Assembly (NCBI RefSeq): GCF_000820705.1
Contig: NZ_CCXI01000100.1
Location: 1 to 64,000, forward strand
From: Clostridium polynesiense
GTDB taxonomy: Bacteria > Bacillota > Clostridia > Clostridiales > Clostridiaceae
Length of the DNA stretch: 64,000 nt
Direction: 5' to 3'
The position numbers and the translations under genes were made by a program. The notes below the pieces were generated by a model. It saw only the letters and a list, made by a program, of their open reading frames with translations, was not told the DNA's origin and ran no database searches. Shown one piece after another: positions 28,257-37,413 of the stretch; positions within the stretch are counted from its first letter, which is position 1; every line of letters begins with the position of its first letter.

Positions 28257-28871
28257 TTATAGATTAACTGATTTTTCTCCTGCTATAGCAAAAAGCTGGA
28301 GGGCAAAAAATGCTTTTGCGTCGATTTTAATATCCTGCTTTAAAAGCTCGGAGGCCTCTTCTTTAGAAACAAGTTTAATTTCAATATCCTCATCCTCTTC
28401 CAGATATTCAGTGCTGGGTTCTCCCTGGCAAAGGCAGAAAGCTATGGCCATGGATTCGTCCGTCATCCCGCCTGAAGCATAAATAGGAAATAGCTTTTTG
28501 TTTCTGTCTAAATCAACCAAGGCTAATCCCGTTTCTTCTTTAAGCTCACGTTTTAACGCATCCTCTATACTTTCATCCCCATCTATAAGACCTGCAGGCA
28601 GCTCATACATATAGTCATTTACAGGCACTCTGAACTGTCTTATGAGTACCAGTTTCCCTGATTCCTTATGAACAGCAAAGATTACCACAGCATCAGTTTT
28701 TTCTTTCCCGCCGTTGAAATGCTGATTAATAAGTTCCTCCCGACTTTTTCTGGAAGCAACTGTCCAGTTCTTTAATTTACCTGATTTATTAACATATTTT
28801 ACATCATATAAACTTAAAAATTTTTCTGCTGCTAAGGTGGTGATATCCTTTATTCTATTATTTATACCCAT
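28257..28871 (-). CDS. Nudix hydrolase, ADP-ribose pyrophosphatase type
   Basis: Hydrolyses nucleoside-diphosphate-linked compounds, in this subgroup mostly ADP-ribose to AMP and ribose-5-phosphate. The 204-aa protein carries a complete Nudix box: G-x5-E-x7-REL-x-EE-x-G-L at about residues 99-121 (ending RELKEETGL). Before it is the ADPRase-like VLIRQFRVPVNDYMYELPAG. The extra N-terminal part (1-45) with WTVASRK is common in clostridial members. It faces the AI-2E gene convergently. AGGAGATG precedes ATG at 28871. Confidence 0.9.
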   Translation of the reverse strand: MGINNRIKDITTLAAEKFLSLYDVKYVNKSGKLKNWTVASRKSREELINQHFNGGKEKTDAVVIFAVHKESGKLVLIRQFRVPVNDYMYELPAGLIDGDESIEDALKRELKEETGLALVDLDRNKKLFPIYASGGMTDESMAIAFCLCQGEPSTEYLEEDEDIEIKLVSKEEASELLKQDIKIDAKAFFALQLFAIAGEKSVNL

Positions 28872-29080
28872 ATAAACATCTCCTAACTGATGAATGCTCC
28901 AATAAATACCTAATTATTATAACATAGTTTAAAACCAAAAATAAAAATGGTGGAGGGAATTTCTTAAAAAGGACAAATTACCACTTTAATATTGAATATG
29001 AATAAAGTATCCTGCAGATAATATTTATAACCTCTTTATCATTTAAAGTCTTAAAAATAACTTCAAAGGAGTAATATTTC

Positions 29081-29371
29081 ATGAAAGGGATGATATGTTT
29101 GATGAGTTACTTATACAGAATGAATGAAAGAAGAAAAAATTTCAGAGCCTTGATGATGGGAGCAATTCTTGGAGCCGCTGCCACAGCAGTAATCATAAAT
29201 ATTTTAAACAGCATGTCACAGAGTACTATTCTCTTAGAAGAAGAGGATAGCGAAAAGACTGAGACAAATACACATTGCTGTACACCTTCTCAAGATGATT
29301 CTTCTAATGAAGAAGGTTATATAGTCATTCAGTCCACAGAAAATGGAAGCATAGATCCAACGGAAAAATAG
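29081..29371 (+). CDS. Small single-span membrane protein
   Basis: The 96-aa protein has a basic N-terminus (MNERRKNFRALMMG), one glycine- and alanine-rich helix (AILGAAATAVIINIL, about residues 26-47) and an acidic, disordered tail with two cysteines (THCCTP). The helix resembles that of YtxH-type stress proteins, two genes of which type follow downstream. Start ATG at 29081 has AAAGGAG 9 bases upstream. It is followed by its own terminator. Function unknown. Confidence 0.65.
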   Translation: MKGMICLMSYLYRMNERRKNFRALMMGAILGAAATAVIINILNSMSQSTILLEEEDSEKTETNTHCCTPSQDDSSNEEGYIVIQSTENGSIDPTEK

Positions 29372-29398
29372 ATCCAACTCTTCATTTACTTAAAATGT

Positions 29399-29440
29399 AA
29401 AAAGCCTATGTCTGAATTATTAAGACAGAGGCTTTTTGAC
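29399..29440 (+). terminator. Terminator after the small membrane protein
   Basis: AAAAAGCC...TGTCT pairs with AGACA...GGCTTTTT (29399-29437), with one internal mismatch, ending in five T's. Confidence 0.85.
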
Positions 29441-29555
29441 ACTGCTTTGTAAACTTTACATAACTTTAGAAACCGCATAAAATCACGGTTCTATGAACAA
29501 ACAATCACATAGATTAACGGGCTGTAAATGTATTATTAATTATAATGATATGATA

Positions 29556-29584
29556 TTGTAATGACTATTTCACACCCCTATAAT
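29556..29584 (+). promoter_or_regulatory. Promoter of the YtxH-DUF948-Lmo0937 operon
   Basis: TTGTAA (29556-29561), exactly 17 bases, TATAAT (29579-29584), about 45 bases before the start of the first gene. It is a good sigma-A promoter. Confidence 0.6.
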
Positions 29585-29631
29585 TAAATAAACACAAAGA
29601 GTTTATTAAAAAATTTTAGGAGGTATTAACT

Positions 29632-30129
29632 ATGCTGTATAACGAATTAGTTCATAAGATAAAGAAAGAGAAAAGAAGAGTAGAAAGAAAGAAGAGTATG
29701 AAAAATCTTGCTTTAATTGGTGTAGGTGCAGCTATAGGTTCAATTGCAGCTGCCCTGACAACTCCTAAAAAAGGAGAAGATTTAAGAAAAGATTTAAAAC
29801 ATACTTATAAAGACACTGTAGATAATCTAAAAGTAAAAGCTGATGAAGTAAAAGATCAGGTAAAGACCACTCTAGATGATGGTAAGTCCAAAATTAACAA
29901 TATAAAAGGACATGCTGTTGATACAAAAGAGGAACTGAAAGATGTTATGAAAGAAAAAGCAAAAGATATAAAAGATGATATTAAATCCAATTCATCTGAT
30001 ATGGAAAACAAATTTGAAGATGCAAAAAAAAGCATAAAAAAAGATGGAAAAGTAGTTATTGAAGATGCTAAAGATACAAAGGAAGATTTATACAAAACCA
30101 TAAAGGATGTTAAATCAGACCTTAAATAA
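29632..30129 (+). CDS. YtxH-like stress protein
   Basis: 165 aa. A short basic start (IKKEKRRVERKKSMKN) leads into one glycine-rich helix (LALIGVGAAIGSIAAALTTP), followed by the KKGEDLRKDLKHTYKDTVDN motif typical of YtxH proteins. A long, highly charged amphipathic helix (about 65-165) follows, with repeats of the type KDDIKSNSSDM and KEDLYKTIKDVKSDLK. YtxH homologues in Bacillus belong to the general stress regulon. Here it heads a three-gene membrane operon. The first ATG at 29632 follows TTAGGAGG. Confidence 0.85.
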   Translation: MLYNELVHKIKKEKRRVERKKSMKNLALIGVGAAIGSIAAALTTPKKGEDLRKDLKHTYKDTVDNLKVKADEVKDQVKTTLDDGKSKINNIKGHAVDTKEELKDVMKEKAKDIKDDIKSNSSDMENKFEDAKKSIKKDGKVVIEDAKDTKEDLYKTIKDVKSDLK

Positions 30130-30150
30130 CAGATAGGATAGGTGATTTAT

Positions 30151-30567
30151 TTGGATACGATGATATCTCTCAGAGAAGTGTTGTTTCTTCTGATATTTCT
30201 ATTATTAGCAGCGGTAGCAGTTTATTTAATAATTACATTAAAAAACGTTACCTCTACTGTTAAGAATATAAATAATCTTATAGAAACAAACTCAGACAAT
30301 ATTGAAACCATCGTATCTACACTTCCCAAAATCATGAAAAATGTAAATGAGATTACTGAAGGCGTTCCTGAAGTAGTGGACAATGTTAACCTCATAGTTA
30401 AAGATGTAAGAGGAAGTGTGGATACAGTTACTGATACCGTGGATTTAGTAGGTGCAGCTGTAACAAAGACTACTTTGGATGTAACGGAAAAAACGGAGCT
30501 GGCTGCACAGTATATCTCCATAGGTACTGAGTTAATAAAGAACATAATAGAAATATTAAAAAAATAA
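30151..30567 (+). CDS. DUF948-like membrane protein
   Basis: About 138 aa: an N-terminal transmembrane helix (EVLFLLIFLLLAAVAVYLII) then an amphipathic, heptad-patterned chain in which NN-I and NV-I units repeat (TVKNINNLIETNSDNIETIV). This is the DUF948/YtxG layout that accompanies YtxH in Bacillus. I chose TTG at 30151 because AGGTG lies about 7 bases upstream; GTG at 30142 overlaps that site and ATG at 30160 is also possible. It is 21 bases after the ytxH-like stop. Confidence 0.75.
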   Translation: MDTMISLREVLFLLIFLLLAAVAVYLIITLKNVTSTVKNINNLIETNSDNIETIVSTLPKIMKNVNEITEGVPEVVDNVNLIVKDVRGSVDTVTDTVDLVGAAVTKTTLDVTEKTELAAQYISIGTELIKNIIEILKK

Positions 30568-30594
30568 AATCGGATCAAAAAAGGAGAGAATAAT

Positions 30595-30744
30595 ATGGGA
30601 TTTTTAAGATGGATAGGCGGAATCATACTACTAATTTGGCTTCTTGGTCTTCTGTTTAAAATGGGAGGTTCCTTGATACACCTACTGTTAGTAATCGCTG
30701 TAATAGTATTTATAATAGACTTTTTAACCGGAAGACGAGCTTAA
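30595..30744 (+). CDS. Small two-helix membrane protein, Lmo0937 family (DUF5670-like)
   Basis: A 49-aa protein: MGFLRWIGGIILLIWLLGLL, a short turn (FKMGGSL), a second helix IHLLLVIAVIVFIIDFLTG and the basic end RRA. Two close helices with a -TGRR end are diagnostic of the Lmo0937-type family. AAAGGAGAG precedes ATG at 30595. It is the third gene of the ytxH-like operon and lies just before a terminator. Such proteins are stress-induced in Listeria and related bacteria; function unknown. Confidence 0.85.
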   Translation: MGFLRWIGGIILLIWLLGLLFKMGGSLIHLLLVIAVIVFIIDFLTGRRA

Positions 30745-30815
30745 CAATCAGGCTATAATCCCTTTTATAAAAATAAACCCCTTTTTAAGTTTTATCAACC
30801 CATACCCTGAAATAT

Positions 30816-30845
30816 AAAGAGGCTGAAAACACAGCCTCTTTATTT
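30816..30845 (+). terminator. Terminator of the ytxH-like operon
   Basis: AAAGAGGCTG (30816-30825) pairs perfectly with CAGCCTCTTT (30832-30841) around a 6-base loop, followed by ATTTT. Confidence 0.85.
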
Positions 30846-30905
30846 TGCTGATTTATTCATTTTTGGAGAAAGAGATTAGAAACTGTATCTATGAAGAGAT
30901 GATAT

Positions 30906-31604
30906 TTAGATTCCTACAAACTTATAACCAACTTTGTGAATTGTAACTATATACTTAGGATTTCTGGAATTATCTTCTATTTTACTTCTGAGATTTTTAA
31001 TGTGCGAATCTATTACCCTGTCAAAACCGTCAAAATCCTGCCTCATTACATAATCTAAGAGCTCTGATCTTGTAAATACCTTATTAGGATTAGAAGCCAT
31101 TAAAGTTAGTATTCTATATTCTGTGGAAGTGAGAGAAATTTCTGCTCCTTTTTTCTTAACCACTCTGACATCAAAATCAATGGATAAATCGTCATCATTA
31201 TAGCTGTAAACCCGTAGAGAAGTGGATTTTTTTCTGTCAATATTCTTTATCACAGTATTTACCTTAGCCATAAATAATCTGGCATTAAAGGGCTTAACAT
31301 TAAAGTATTCCCTTTTAGAATTAAGCTCTGCTTTTTTCATTTTTAAAGAGGATGAATCTTTCAACACCATAATTGTAGTTAACTGCTTTTCATCACTCAA
31401 TTGCTGCAGGCTTTTTTCAAATTTCACAAGCAGCTTATCAGATATTATAATTAAAGCTATATCAATTATATTTAAAATTTCTAAAGCTTCATTAACTGCA
31501 TAAGATTTATATATTATATATCCCTCTCGCTGGAGATAGTTTTCGATTATATTAACATTTCTCTTTTCTTCGTCTACTACTAATATTCTTTTGATAGTAT
31601 CCAT
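30906..31604 (-). CDS. OmpR-family response regulator, orphan with altered receiver
   Basis: 232 aa: receiver domain (1-115) and winged-helix DNA-binding domain (about 130-232, with LTSTEYRILTLMASNPNKVF and DSHIKNLRSKI recognition region). The receiver keeps D11/E12, a likely phospho-acceptor D56 (IISDKLL) and K104 (NVKPFN). The conserved Thr/Ser after strand 4 seems replaced by Lys (VLK, residue 82), and the usual P after the acceptor is missing. The switch may therefore be weakened or phosphorylation independent. No histidine kinase is adjacent; the nearest is at 50.7 kb. GAGGAGG precedes the start. Confidence 0.88.
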   Translation of the reverse strand: MDTIKRILVVDEEKRNVNIIENYLQREGYIIYKSYAVNEALEILNIIDIALIIISDKLLVKFEKSLQQLSDEKQLTTIMVLKDSSSLKMKKAELNSKREYFNVKPFNARLFMAKVNTVIKNIDRKKSTSLRVYSYNDDDLSIDFDVRVVKKKGAEISLTSTEYRILTLMASNPNKVFTRSELLDYVMRQDFDGFDRVIDSHIKNLRSKIEDNSRNPKYIVTIHKVGYKFVGI

Positions 31605-31675
31605 AACCTCCTCCTCTTTTGTACAAAATTAACCTAGTCTATATTACCATATATTTATGAATAAATTATGGAGAA

Positions 31676-31724
31676 AGTAAAAAAGGCATTATTAATTTAT
31701 TTAAATAAAATAATAATGCCTTTT
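31676..31724 (-). terminator. Terminator of the amino-acid ABC operon
   Basis: AAAAGGCATTATTA (31681-31694) pairs with TAATAATGCCTTTT (31711-31724). On the minus strand it runs into TTTTTT. It lies 50 bases past the ATP-binding gene's stop. Confidence 0.8.
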
Positions 31725-31774
31725 ATAAATCTCATAATATTTTCACACATATTTATCTATTCGACATTAAATGA

Positions 31775-32500
31775 TTAATGAAGAACCTTACTTAAGAAAT
31801 CTTTAGTTCTTGGATTTTTAGGATTAGAGAAAATATCTTCCGGACTTCCTTCCTCAATTATCTTACCTTCATCCATGAAAATTACCCTATCAGCTACTTC
31901 TTTCGCAAATCCCATTTCATGAGTAACTACTACCATAGTCATGCCTTCTGCTGCAAGCTCCTTCATAACATTCAATACCTCTCCTACCATTTCAGGATCA
32001 AGAGCTGAGGTAGGTTCATCGAAAAGCATAACTTCAGGCTCCATAGCAAGTGCTCTGGCAATAGCTATCCTCTGCTTTTGCCCTCCTGACAGCTTTGCAG
32101 GATAGCTTAACGCCTTATCTTCAAGCCCTATCTTCTTCAAAAGCTTATATGCAGTTTTTTCTGCTTCTTTCCTGCTTTTATTCTTAACCTTCATAGGTGC
32201 CAGTGTTATGTTATCAAGCACTGTCATATGAGGAAAAAGATTAAATTGCTGAAAAACCATCCCCATATTTTCACGGACTTTATTTATATCTGCATCCTTA
32301 TTTGTTATATCCTTTTCTTTAAAGGTTATACTTCCTTCCGAAGGGGCTTCAAGTAAGTTTAAACATCTTAAAAAAGTACTCTTACCGGATCCGCTTGGAC
32401 CAATAATAACCAGAACTTCACCTTTATTTACATATTCATTTACTCCTTTAAGAACATGGAGTTTACCAAAATACTTATGAAGATTGTTAGTTTTTATCAC
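31775..32500 (-). CDS. Polar amino-acid ABC importer, ATP-binding protein
   Basis: A 241-aa ATPase of the GlnQ/HisP group that drives uptake through the adjacent permease. It has Walker [11 protein letters not shown]-loop [17 protein letters not shown], signature [16 protein letters not shown], Walker [13 protein letters not shown] and switch His in [10 protein letters not shown]. The start overlaps the permease gene by 14 bases. Substrate cannot be fixed from the sequence (arginine, cystine or glutamine are the usual choices). Confidence 0.94.
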   Translation of the reverse strand: MIKTNNLHKYFGKLHVLKGVNEYVNKGEVLVIIGPSGSGKSTFLRCLNLLEAPSEGSITFKEKDITNKDADINKVRENMGMVFQQFNLFPHMTVLDNITLAPMKVKNKSRKEAEKTAYKLLKKIGLEDKALSYPAKLSGGQKQRIAIARALAMEPEVMLFDEPTSALDPEMVGEVLNVMKELAAEGMTMVVVTHEMGFAKEVADRVIFMDEGKIIEEGSPEDIFSNPKNPRTKDFLSKVLH

Positions 32501-33143
32501 TTACCTTCATCCTCCTTTCTGCAATTCCCAAGAGTTTTGACAGTGTAAATGTCATTATAAAGTATATTACAGCTGCAACAATAAGAGGTTCGAAGGGTTT
32601 AAAGGTGTTTCCCCTTACAGTTTCAGCATTATACATGAGTTCATGAATACCTATAACGGATACTATAGATGACTCCTTTATAATAACTATAAACTCATTA
32701 CCTAATGCAGGGAGTATATTTTTAAAGGCCTGAGGTATTATAATGTGCCTCATTGCTTGGAAATTGTTCATTCCAAGGCTTCTTGCAGCTTCCATCTGTC
32801 CCTTATCCACGGCATTAATTCCTGCTCTGATTATTTCAGCTACATACGCAGCACTATTTAAAGAAAGAGTGATTATACCCGCAATTACATCGGGAAATTC
32901 TATTCCTAAAGAAGGTAACCCATAATATATGATGTATAACTGAACTAATATAGGGGTACCCCTTATAAACTCTATATAAACTGTAGCTATACTCTTTAAA
33001 ATAATGCTTTTTGACAGCTTCATTAATGAGAGTAAAAGTCCCAGCACAGTGCCTAAAAGCACGGTGAAAAATGCTAAAAATATTGTCAGTTTTGCCCCAT
33101 TAATAAAGAACATCTGATATTTTGATAAAAAACTGAAGTCCAT
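32487..33143 (-). CDS. Polar amino-acid ABC importer, permease
   Basis: A 218-aa membrane protein of the HisM/GlnP type with about five helices. It contains the EAA coupling motif [20 protein letters not shown] and [19 protein letters not shown] near the N-terminus. It lies between the binding-protein gene (14 bases upstream) and the ATPase gene (overlapping), forming a complete three-component importer. Confidence 0.94.
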   Translation of the reverse strand: MDFSFLSKYQMFFINGAKLTIFLAFFTVLLGTVLGLLLSLMKLSKSIILKSIATVYIEFIRGTPILVQLYIIYYGLPSLGIEFPDVIAGIITLSLNSAAYVAEIIRAGINAVDKGQMEAARSLGMNNFQAMRHIIIPQAFKNILPALGNEFIVIIKESSIVSVIGIHELMYNAETVRGNTFKPFEPLIVAAVIYFIMTFTLSKLLGIAERRMKVSDKN

Positions 33144-33157
33144 CTTTTCCCCCTAAA

Positions 33158-34018
33158 TTATTGATTATCCACTTGATTGTTAGCTTCTATAACCATTTTT
33201 TCTATTGTTTTCTCACTTATAAGTCTATCTAAAGTTTTATTTACAGCCTCAACAAGATCCTTTGATCCTTTTTTAACGGCAACAGCAGAACCAATTTCAT
33301 CCTTGCCTGCATCAAATTTAAAATCTGCCACAGCTAAATCCTTATTTGCAGCAGCATAAGATTTTGCAACAACAGTTTCAACTACCACAGCTTCTACCTT
33401 TTTATTCTTTAATTCCATAACCAAATCAGTAACCTTACCTAAGGATTTAACCTGTGCATCTCTTATCTGCTCATTAGCTATCTTTTCCTGAACAGAAGTT
33501 TTCTGAGCTCCAATTTTTTTGCCTGTAAGTGATTCTACTCCGTTATATTTTTCTTTATCCTCTGCTCTTACAAGTATGGTTTGTTCAGCTTCATAATAAA
33601 TTTTTGAAAAATCTACACTCTTTGACCTTTCAGCATCCGGATTCATTCCAGCCATTACAAAGTCTACTTTTGAAGCTTCTAAAGCAGTAAGCAGACCGTC
33701 AAATTTCATATCTTTTATTTCTAGTTCAACCCCTAAGTCTTTAGCTATTTCTTTAGCTATAGATATGTCAAAGCCTATTATTTCATCCTTACCATTTATT
33801 TCTTTATGGAATTCATAAGGAGGGAAGTCAGCGCTTGTACCTAAAACTATCTTACCGGATTTTTTAATTTTTTCTAAAATTCCTTCTGATGAGCTTTGTG
33901 AACTTGATGGATTTCCATCCTGTCCTCCGTTATTTTTATTTCCGCAAGCTGTTATTGAAAACATTAAAGCTCCGGCTAATACACTTGCTATTAATTTTTT
34001 TACAGTACCTTTTTTCAT
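33158..34018 (-). CDS. Polar amino-acid ABC importer, substrate-binding lipoprotein
   Basis: The 286-aa protein starts MKKGTVKKLIASVLAGALMF and has a lipobox (MFSITACG, Cys about residue 27). A family-3 solute-binding fold follows: VLGTSADFPPYEFHKEINGK, IIGFDISIAKEIAKDLGVEL and DFVMAGMNPDAERSKSVDFS. I set ATG at 34018 because GAAGGAG lies upstream and the lipobox then falls at the usual place; the frame is open further upstream to 34105. First gene of the importer operon. Confidence 0.93.
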   Translation of the reverse strand: MKKGTVKKLIASVLAGALMFSITACGNKNNGGQDGNPSSSQSSSEGILEKIKKSGKIVLGTSADFPPYEFHKEINGKDEIIGFDISIAKEIAKDLGVELEIKDMKFDGLLTALEASKVDFVMAGMNPDAERSKSVDFSKIYYEAEQTILVRAEDKEKYNGVESLTGKKIGAQKTSVQEKIANEQIRDAQVKSLGKVTDLVMELKNKKVEAVVVETVVAKSYAAANKDLAVADFKFDAGKDEIGSAVAVKKGSKDLVEAVNKTLDRLISEKTIEKMVIEANNQVDNQ

Positions 34019-34612
34019 GTTGTCCACTCCTTCATATTTATAAACAATTAATTTTCTATTTAAATTATATGTATAATTATACATATATATATTATATTTA
34101 TGCAACTTATTTTTAAATTTTTATATCTTTTTATCCAGTAAACATTTACTTATCTCCAAACTCTTAATTTTTCATCAAGTTTATTAACTATTTACTAATA
34201 TACGCTCTTCCATATTTAGATTTTTCCCCATGTCCATGTATATTTTTTATTCCTTTATGCATTTTTATGCATAATCTCCCTCATCTAAAATTTCCTTAAA
34301 CTATAATTAAGAATAAATTTATTCATTATTTAAAAACTTATAATATTATGTACATATATATCAAGTATCATATATTTAAACCACAATAAATGATTTTTTA
34401 ATCACTTTCTTTTCACAAGAAAGATTTCACACTCCTAAACCATTATTTACAGAAGCCCCGCAGTATATTCTGCAGGGCTTCCTCTTTGAATAATACTATT
34501 TATTGCTTTTATTGTTTAACAGATGGCAAAACATTCTTATTAAAAACAAAATAACTAAAATGTATAATATGTAATATATTTAAAGCACCAAATTTTAAAA
34601 CAAGGAGCTGAT
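34019..34612. other. Intergenic region with a GC-rich hairpin
   Basis: A 594-base AT-rich gap between divergent genes. On the plus strand it has a stem CTTTCTT / AAGAAAG (34401-34425) and a terminator-like stem GAAGCCCCGCAG (34452-34463) / CTGCAGGGCTTC (34470-34481), followed by CTCTTTG. A TATAAT at 34339 has no good -35 partner. This could be the 3' end of another small RNA, but the T-tract and promoter are poor. No gene seen. Confidence 0.35.
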
Positions 34613-35257
34613 TTGTTGTTTTCTATAAAAAATTTAAAGTACAAAGATATATTAAATATTGAAAAACTAAATCTTCCGGAAAAGAAAATAATATGTATAG
34701 TTGGAGAAAGCGGAGGAGGAAAAACTACCCTTCTTAAAATGCTTAACAAGTTGGTTTCTCCTGATTCAGGGAATATTTATTACAAAAATAAAGATTTATC
34801 AGAAATAGATGCAGTTACCCTCAGGCGTGAAGTGGTAATGCTTTCTCAATCCCCTTCAATATTTAAAGGGACTGTAAAAGAAAACCTCCTTATTGGGATA
34901 TAATTTGCAGAAAAACCTCAGGCTAGCGATGAAGCTTTAAAGGACGTACTGGATTTTGTAAATCTTAATAAAGATCTTAAAGACAATGCAGATTTATTAT
35001 CCGGAGGAGAAAAGCAGAGACTGGCTCTGGCCAGAGTGATACTTATGGAACCTCAGGTATATCTTTTAGATGAACCCTCTTCTGCATTAGATGAAGAAAC
35101 TGAAGAGCTGATAATCCGTAAGATGGTAAACCTCTGTAGAAAAAGAAATAAATCCTTAATTATGGTTACCCATTCTAAGACTATGGCAGAAACCTACTAT
35201 GATTATCTTATTGAATTAAAATCAGGAAATATACTTAATGTTAAGGAGGCTGAGTAA
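34613..35257 (+). pseudogene. fetA: FetA/YbbL-like ABC ATPase interrupted by an in-frame TAA
   Basis: Partner of the FetB permease that follows; the E. coli pair exports iron. Frame one runs 34613-34903 with Walker [10 protein letters not shown] and Q-loop [15 protein letters not shown], then TAA at 34901-34903. Reading on in the same frame gives FAEKPQASDEALKDVLDFVN, signature LSGGEKQRLALARVIL, Walker B VYLLDEPSSALD and switch His VTHSK, ending at 35257. Total length would be 214 codons, normal for the family, so a single codon (likely AAA, in LIGI-x-FAEKP) has become a stop between the Q-loop and the signature. Without readthrough the ATPase is dead. TTG start after AAGGAG. Start of fetB overlaps its stop. 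Confidence 0.85.
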
Positions 35258-36033
35258 TGGAAGGCGCAGTAGATTTAAGCTTGTTTCAGCTGTTAAGTGC
35301 TTATTTGTTTATAGTTATTCTTTTACTGATAGTAAGAATCAAAGGAATAAGCAGAGAAAAAGAAATTATAATAGGGTCTATACGTATGACTCTTCAGCTT
35401 ATTCTTACAGGTTATATACTTGGATATCTTTTTGAAAATCCTCATCCTATGTATTCCCTAACAGCAATAATAGTTATGGAAGTGTTTTCTATATATAATA
35501 TAATTAAAAGAATAAAAGCAGAAATACCTATGAAATTAAAAAGAGTTATAGCTTTATCCATGTTTTTCGGCTCCTTTGTAACTATACTGTTCTTTATTCT
35601 GGCTGTAATAAGAGTTGCTCCTTGGTACAATCCCAGATATTTTGTTCCAATAGCAGGAATGCTCATAGGGAACGCCATGACAGGAGTATCCTTAGGGGTA
35701 AGCAGCCTTGTAGACGGAATGCAGACTAACCGAGAATTAGTGGAAGGAGCACTTATGCTTGGTGCAACCCCCCATGCTGCATCTAAGAGAATAATTGATA
35801 CAGCCTTTGATTCAGCAATTCTTCCTACCATAAATTCTATGGTAGGCATGGGCATTGTTTTTCTTCCAGGAATGATGACAGGACAAATTTTATCCGGTAC
35901 ATCTCCTCTCACTGCAATAGAATATCAAATTGCCATAATGCTTGGAATTACAGGTTCAGTTTCACTATCCGTTATACTTGTTGTACAATTGGGATATAAA
36001 GCGTATTTTAATAAGGAAAAGCAGCTTATTTAG
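35257..36033 (+). CDS. fetB: FetB/YbbM-like ABC permease (UPF0014)
   Basis: A 258-aa integral membrane protein with about seven helices and the UPF0014 signatures RMTLQLILTGYILGYLFENP, GNAMTGVSLGVSSLVDGMQ and FLPGMMTGQILSGTSPLTAI. It starts at ATG 35257, overlapping the last base of the fetA stop. Homologues with FetA export iron and protect against peroxide. It seems intact while fetA carries a stop. Confidence 0.92.
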   Translation: MEGAVDLSLFQLLSAYLFIVILLLIVRIKGISREKEIIIGSIRMTLQLILTGYILGYLFENPHPMYSLTAIIVMEVFSIYNIIKRIKAEIPMKLKRVIALSMFFGSFVTILFFILAVIRVAPWYNPRYFVPIAGMLIGNAMTGVSLGVSSLVDGMQTNRELVEGALMLGATPHAASKRIIDTAFDSAILPTINSMVGMGIVFLPGMMTGQILSGTSPLTAIEYQIAIMLGITGSVSLSVILVVQLGYKAYFNKEKQLI

Positions 36034-36041
36034 ACAAAGAT

Positions 36042-36094
36042 AAAAAGGAGTATTGAGATACCCATTTAAAAGTATCGCAGCACTCCTTTTGCAC
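36042..36094. terminator. Terminator between fetB and the CNNM-like gene
   Basis: AAAAGGAGTATTGAGATAC (36043-36061) pairs with GTATCGCAGCACTCCTTTT (36072-36090), with three mismatches, between convergent genes. Confidence 0.75.
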
Positions 36095-36099
36095 ATCTT

Positions 36100-37404
36100 T
36101 TACCTTTTTTTATTGGTAAATATCATCTTTATCCTTTCTATTCTGTTATGATCCACCTCTTCAATCCTCATTGAAATATTTTTGTTCTTTATAACAATTT
36201 CTTCTCCAGATTCCGGAAGCCTTCCAAGTTTTTCTATTATATATCCTCCAAGACTTTCAACATTAGGAGAGTTTATATTTAAATGAAAATATTTATTCAA
36301 ATCGGAAAGTGGAGTTATACCATCTAACATATAGGTGAAGTTATCAATTTTTTGAATATACTCCTCAGCACTGTCATATTCATCAAATATATTACCCATA
36401 ACTTCTTCGATAAGATCCTCCATAGTGATTATTCCTGAAAAGCCCCCGTATTCGTCTATGAGTATAGCCATGTGTACCTTGTTATATTTAAGTTCTCCAA
36501 AAAGCTTATCAATATTTTTATTTTCAGGTACGAAATAAGGCTTTCTTATAATTTCTCTTATATTTATATCCGCTATTCCACTTTTTGCTCTTCTTAATAT
36601 ATCCTTTAAATAAATAACCCCTATGATATTATCCAAATCTCCTTCGTATACAGGAATTCTGGAATATGGGCTATTGAGAAGATTGTCTATTATTTCCTCT
36701 GAATCCTCTTCAATATCCACCATAAACACTTCTGATCTTGGAATCATTATTTCCTTTGCTAATATATCATCAAACTTAAATATGCTTTCTATCATATCTT
36801 TTTCTTCCGCATTAATAACTCCTGTTTCTTCACCAACCTGAATAAGGGATCTTATTTCTTCTTCTGATACCTTTTCCTCTAACCCTTCGCTGTCAAGCCT
36901 AAATAATCTCACAAGCAGATTGGTAGAACCGGATAGCAGCTTTACAAAAGGAAGAGCTATCTTTGAAATCCATATTACAGGTCTAATAGAAAACATAGCT
37001 ATTGCCTCAGCTTTCTGCAGAGCAATCCTTTTAGGAAACAGCTCTCCAAATACCAAAGTTATATAAGACAGAGCTATGGTTACAAATACTAATGAAATCT
37101 GATAAGCATAAGGAATATTAAATCCCATCAGCACCTTGGACAAGTCTCCTGCTATACCCGTAGCAGCAGAGGCACTGGCAAAGAATCCTGCCAGGGTGAT
37201 TCCTACCTGAATTGTAGCTAAAAGCTTACTGGGCTCTGATAGAATTTTTTGAAGTAATCTTGCTTTCACATTTCCTTGAGACGCAAGTATTTTAATTCTA
37301 TTTTTATTTAGAGATACAATCGCCATCTCTGCGGAAGCAAAAAAAGCATTAATTAAGGTTAAAACAATTATAAGAATTATCTGCGGCATTATATTTTTAC
37401 CCAT
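36100..37404 (-). CDS. CNNM/HlyC-CorC family membrane protein with CBS domains
   Basis: 434 aa. The N-terminal CNNM transmembrane domain (about 1-190) includes LTLINAFFASAEMAIVSLNK, ASQGNVKARLLQKIL and TLVFGELFPKRIAL. Two CBS domains follow (EIMIPRSEVFMVDIEEDSEE and FGELKYNKVHMAILIDEYGG), then a CorC_HlyC C-terminal domain. Members move or regulate Mg2+/Co2+. I chose ATG at 37404, with GGAGAGG upstream; an in-frame GTG at 37413 overlaps that region. Confidence 0.92.
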   Translation of the reverse strand: MGKNIMPQIILIIVLTLINAFFASAEMAIVSLNKNRIKILASQGNVKARLLQKILSEPSKLLATIQVGITLAGFFASASAATGIAGDLSKVLMGFNIPYAYQISLVFVTIALSYITLVFGELFPKRIALQKAEAIAMFSIRPVIWISKIALPFVKLLSGSTNLLVRLFRLDSEGLEEKVSEEEIRSLIQVGEETGVINAEEKDMIESIFKFDDILAKEIMIPRSEVFMVDIEEDSEEIIDNLLNSPYSRIPVYEGDLDNIIGVIYLKDILRRAKSGIADINIREIIRKPYFVPENKNIDKLFGELKYNKVHMAILIDEYGGFSGIITMEDLIEEVMGNIFDEYDSAEEYIQKIDNFTYMLDGITPLSDLNKYFHLNINSPNVESLGGYIIEKLGRLPESGEEIVIKNKNISMRIEEVDHNRIERIKMIFTNKKR

Positions 37405-37413
37405 GCTTAACAC

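Noticed and set aside
29856..30626. Minus-strand open frames opposite the YtxH- and DUF948-like genes
   Set aside because: They mirror the coding genes' repetitive codons and lack ribosome sites and recognisable domains.
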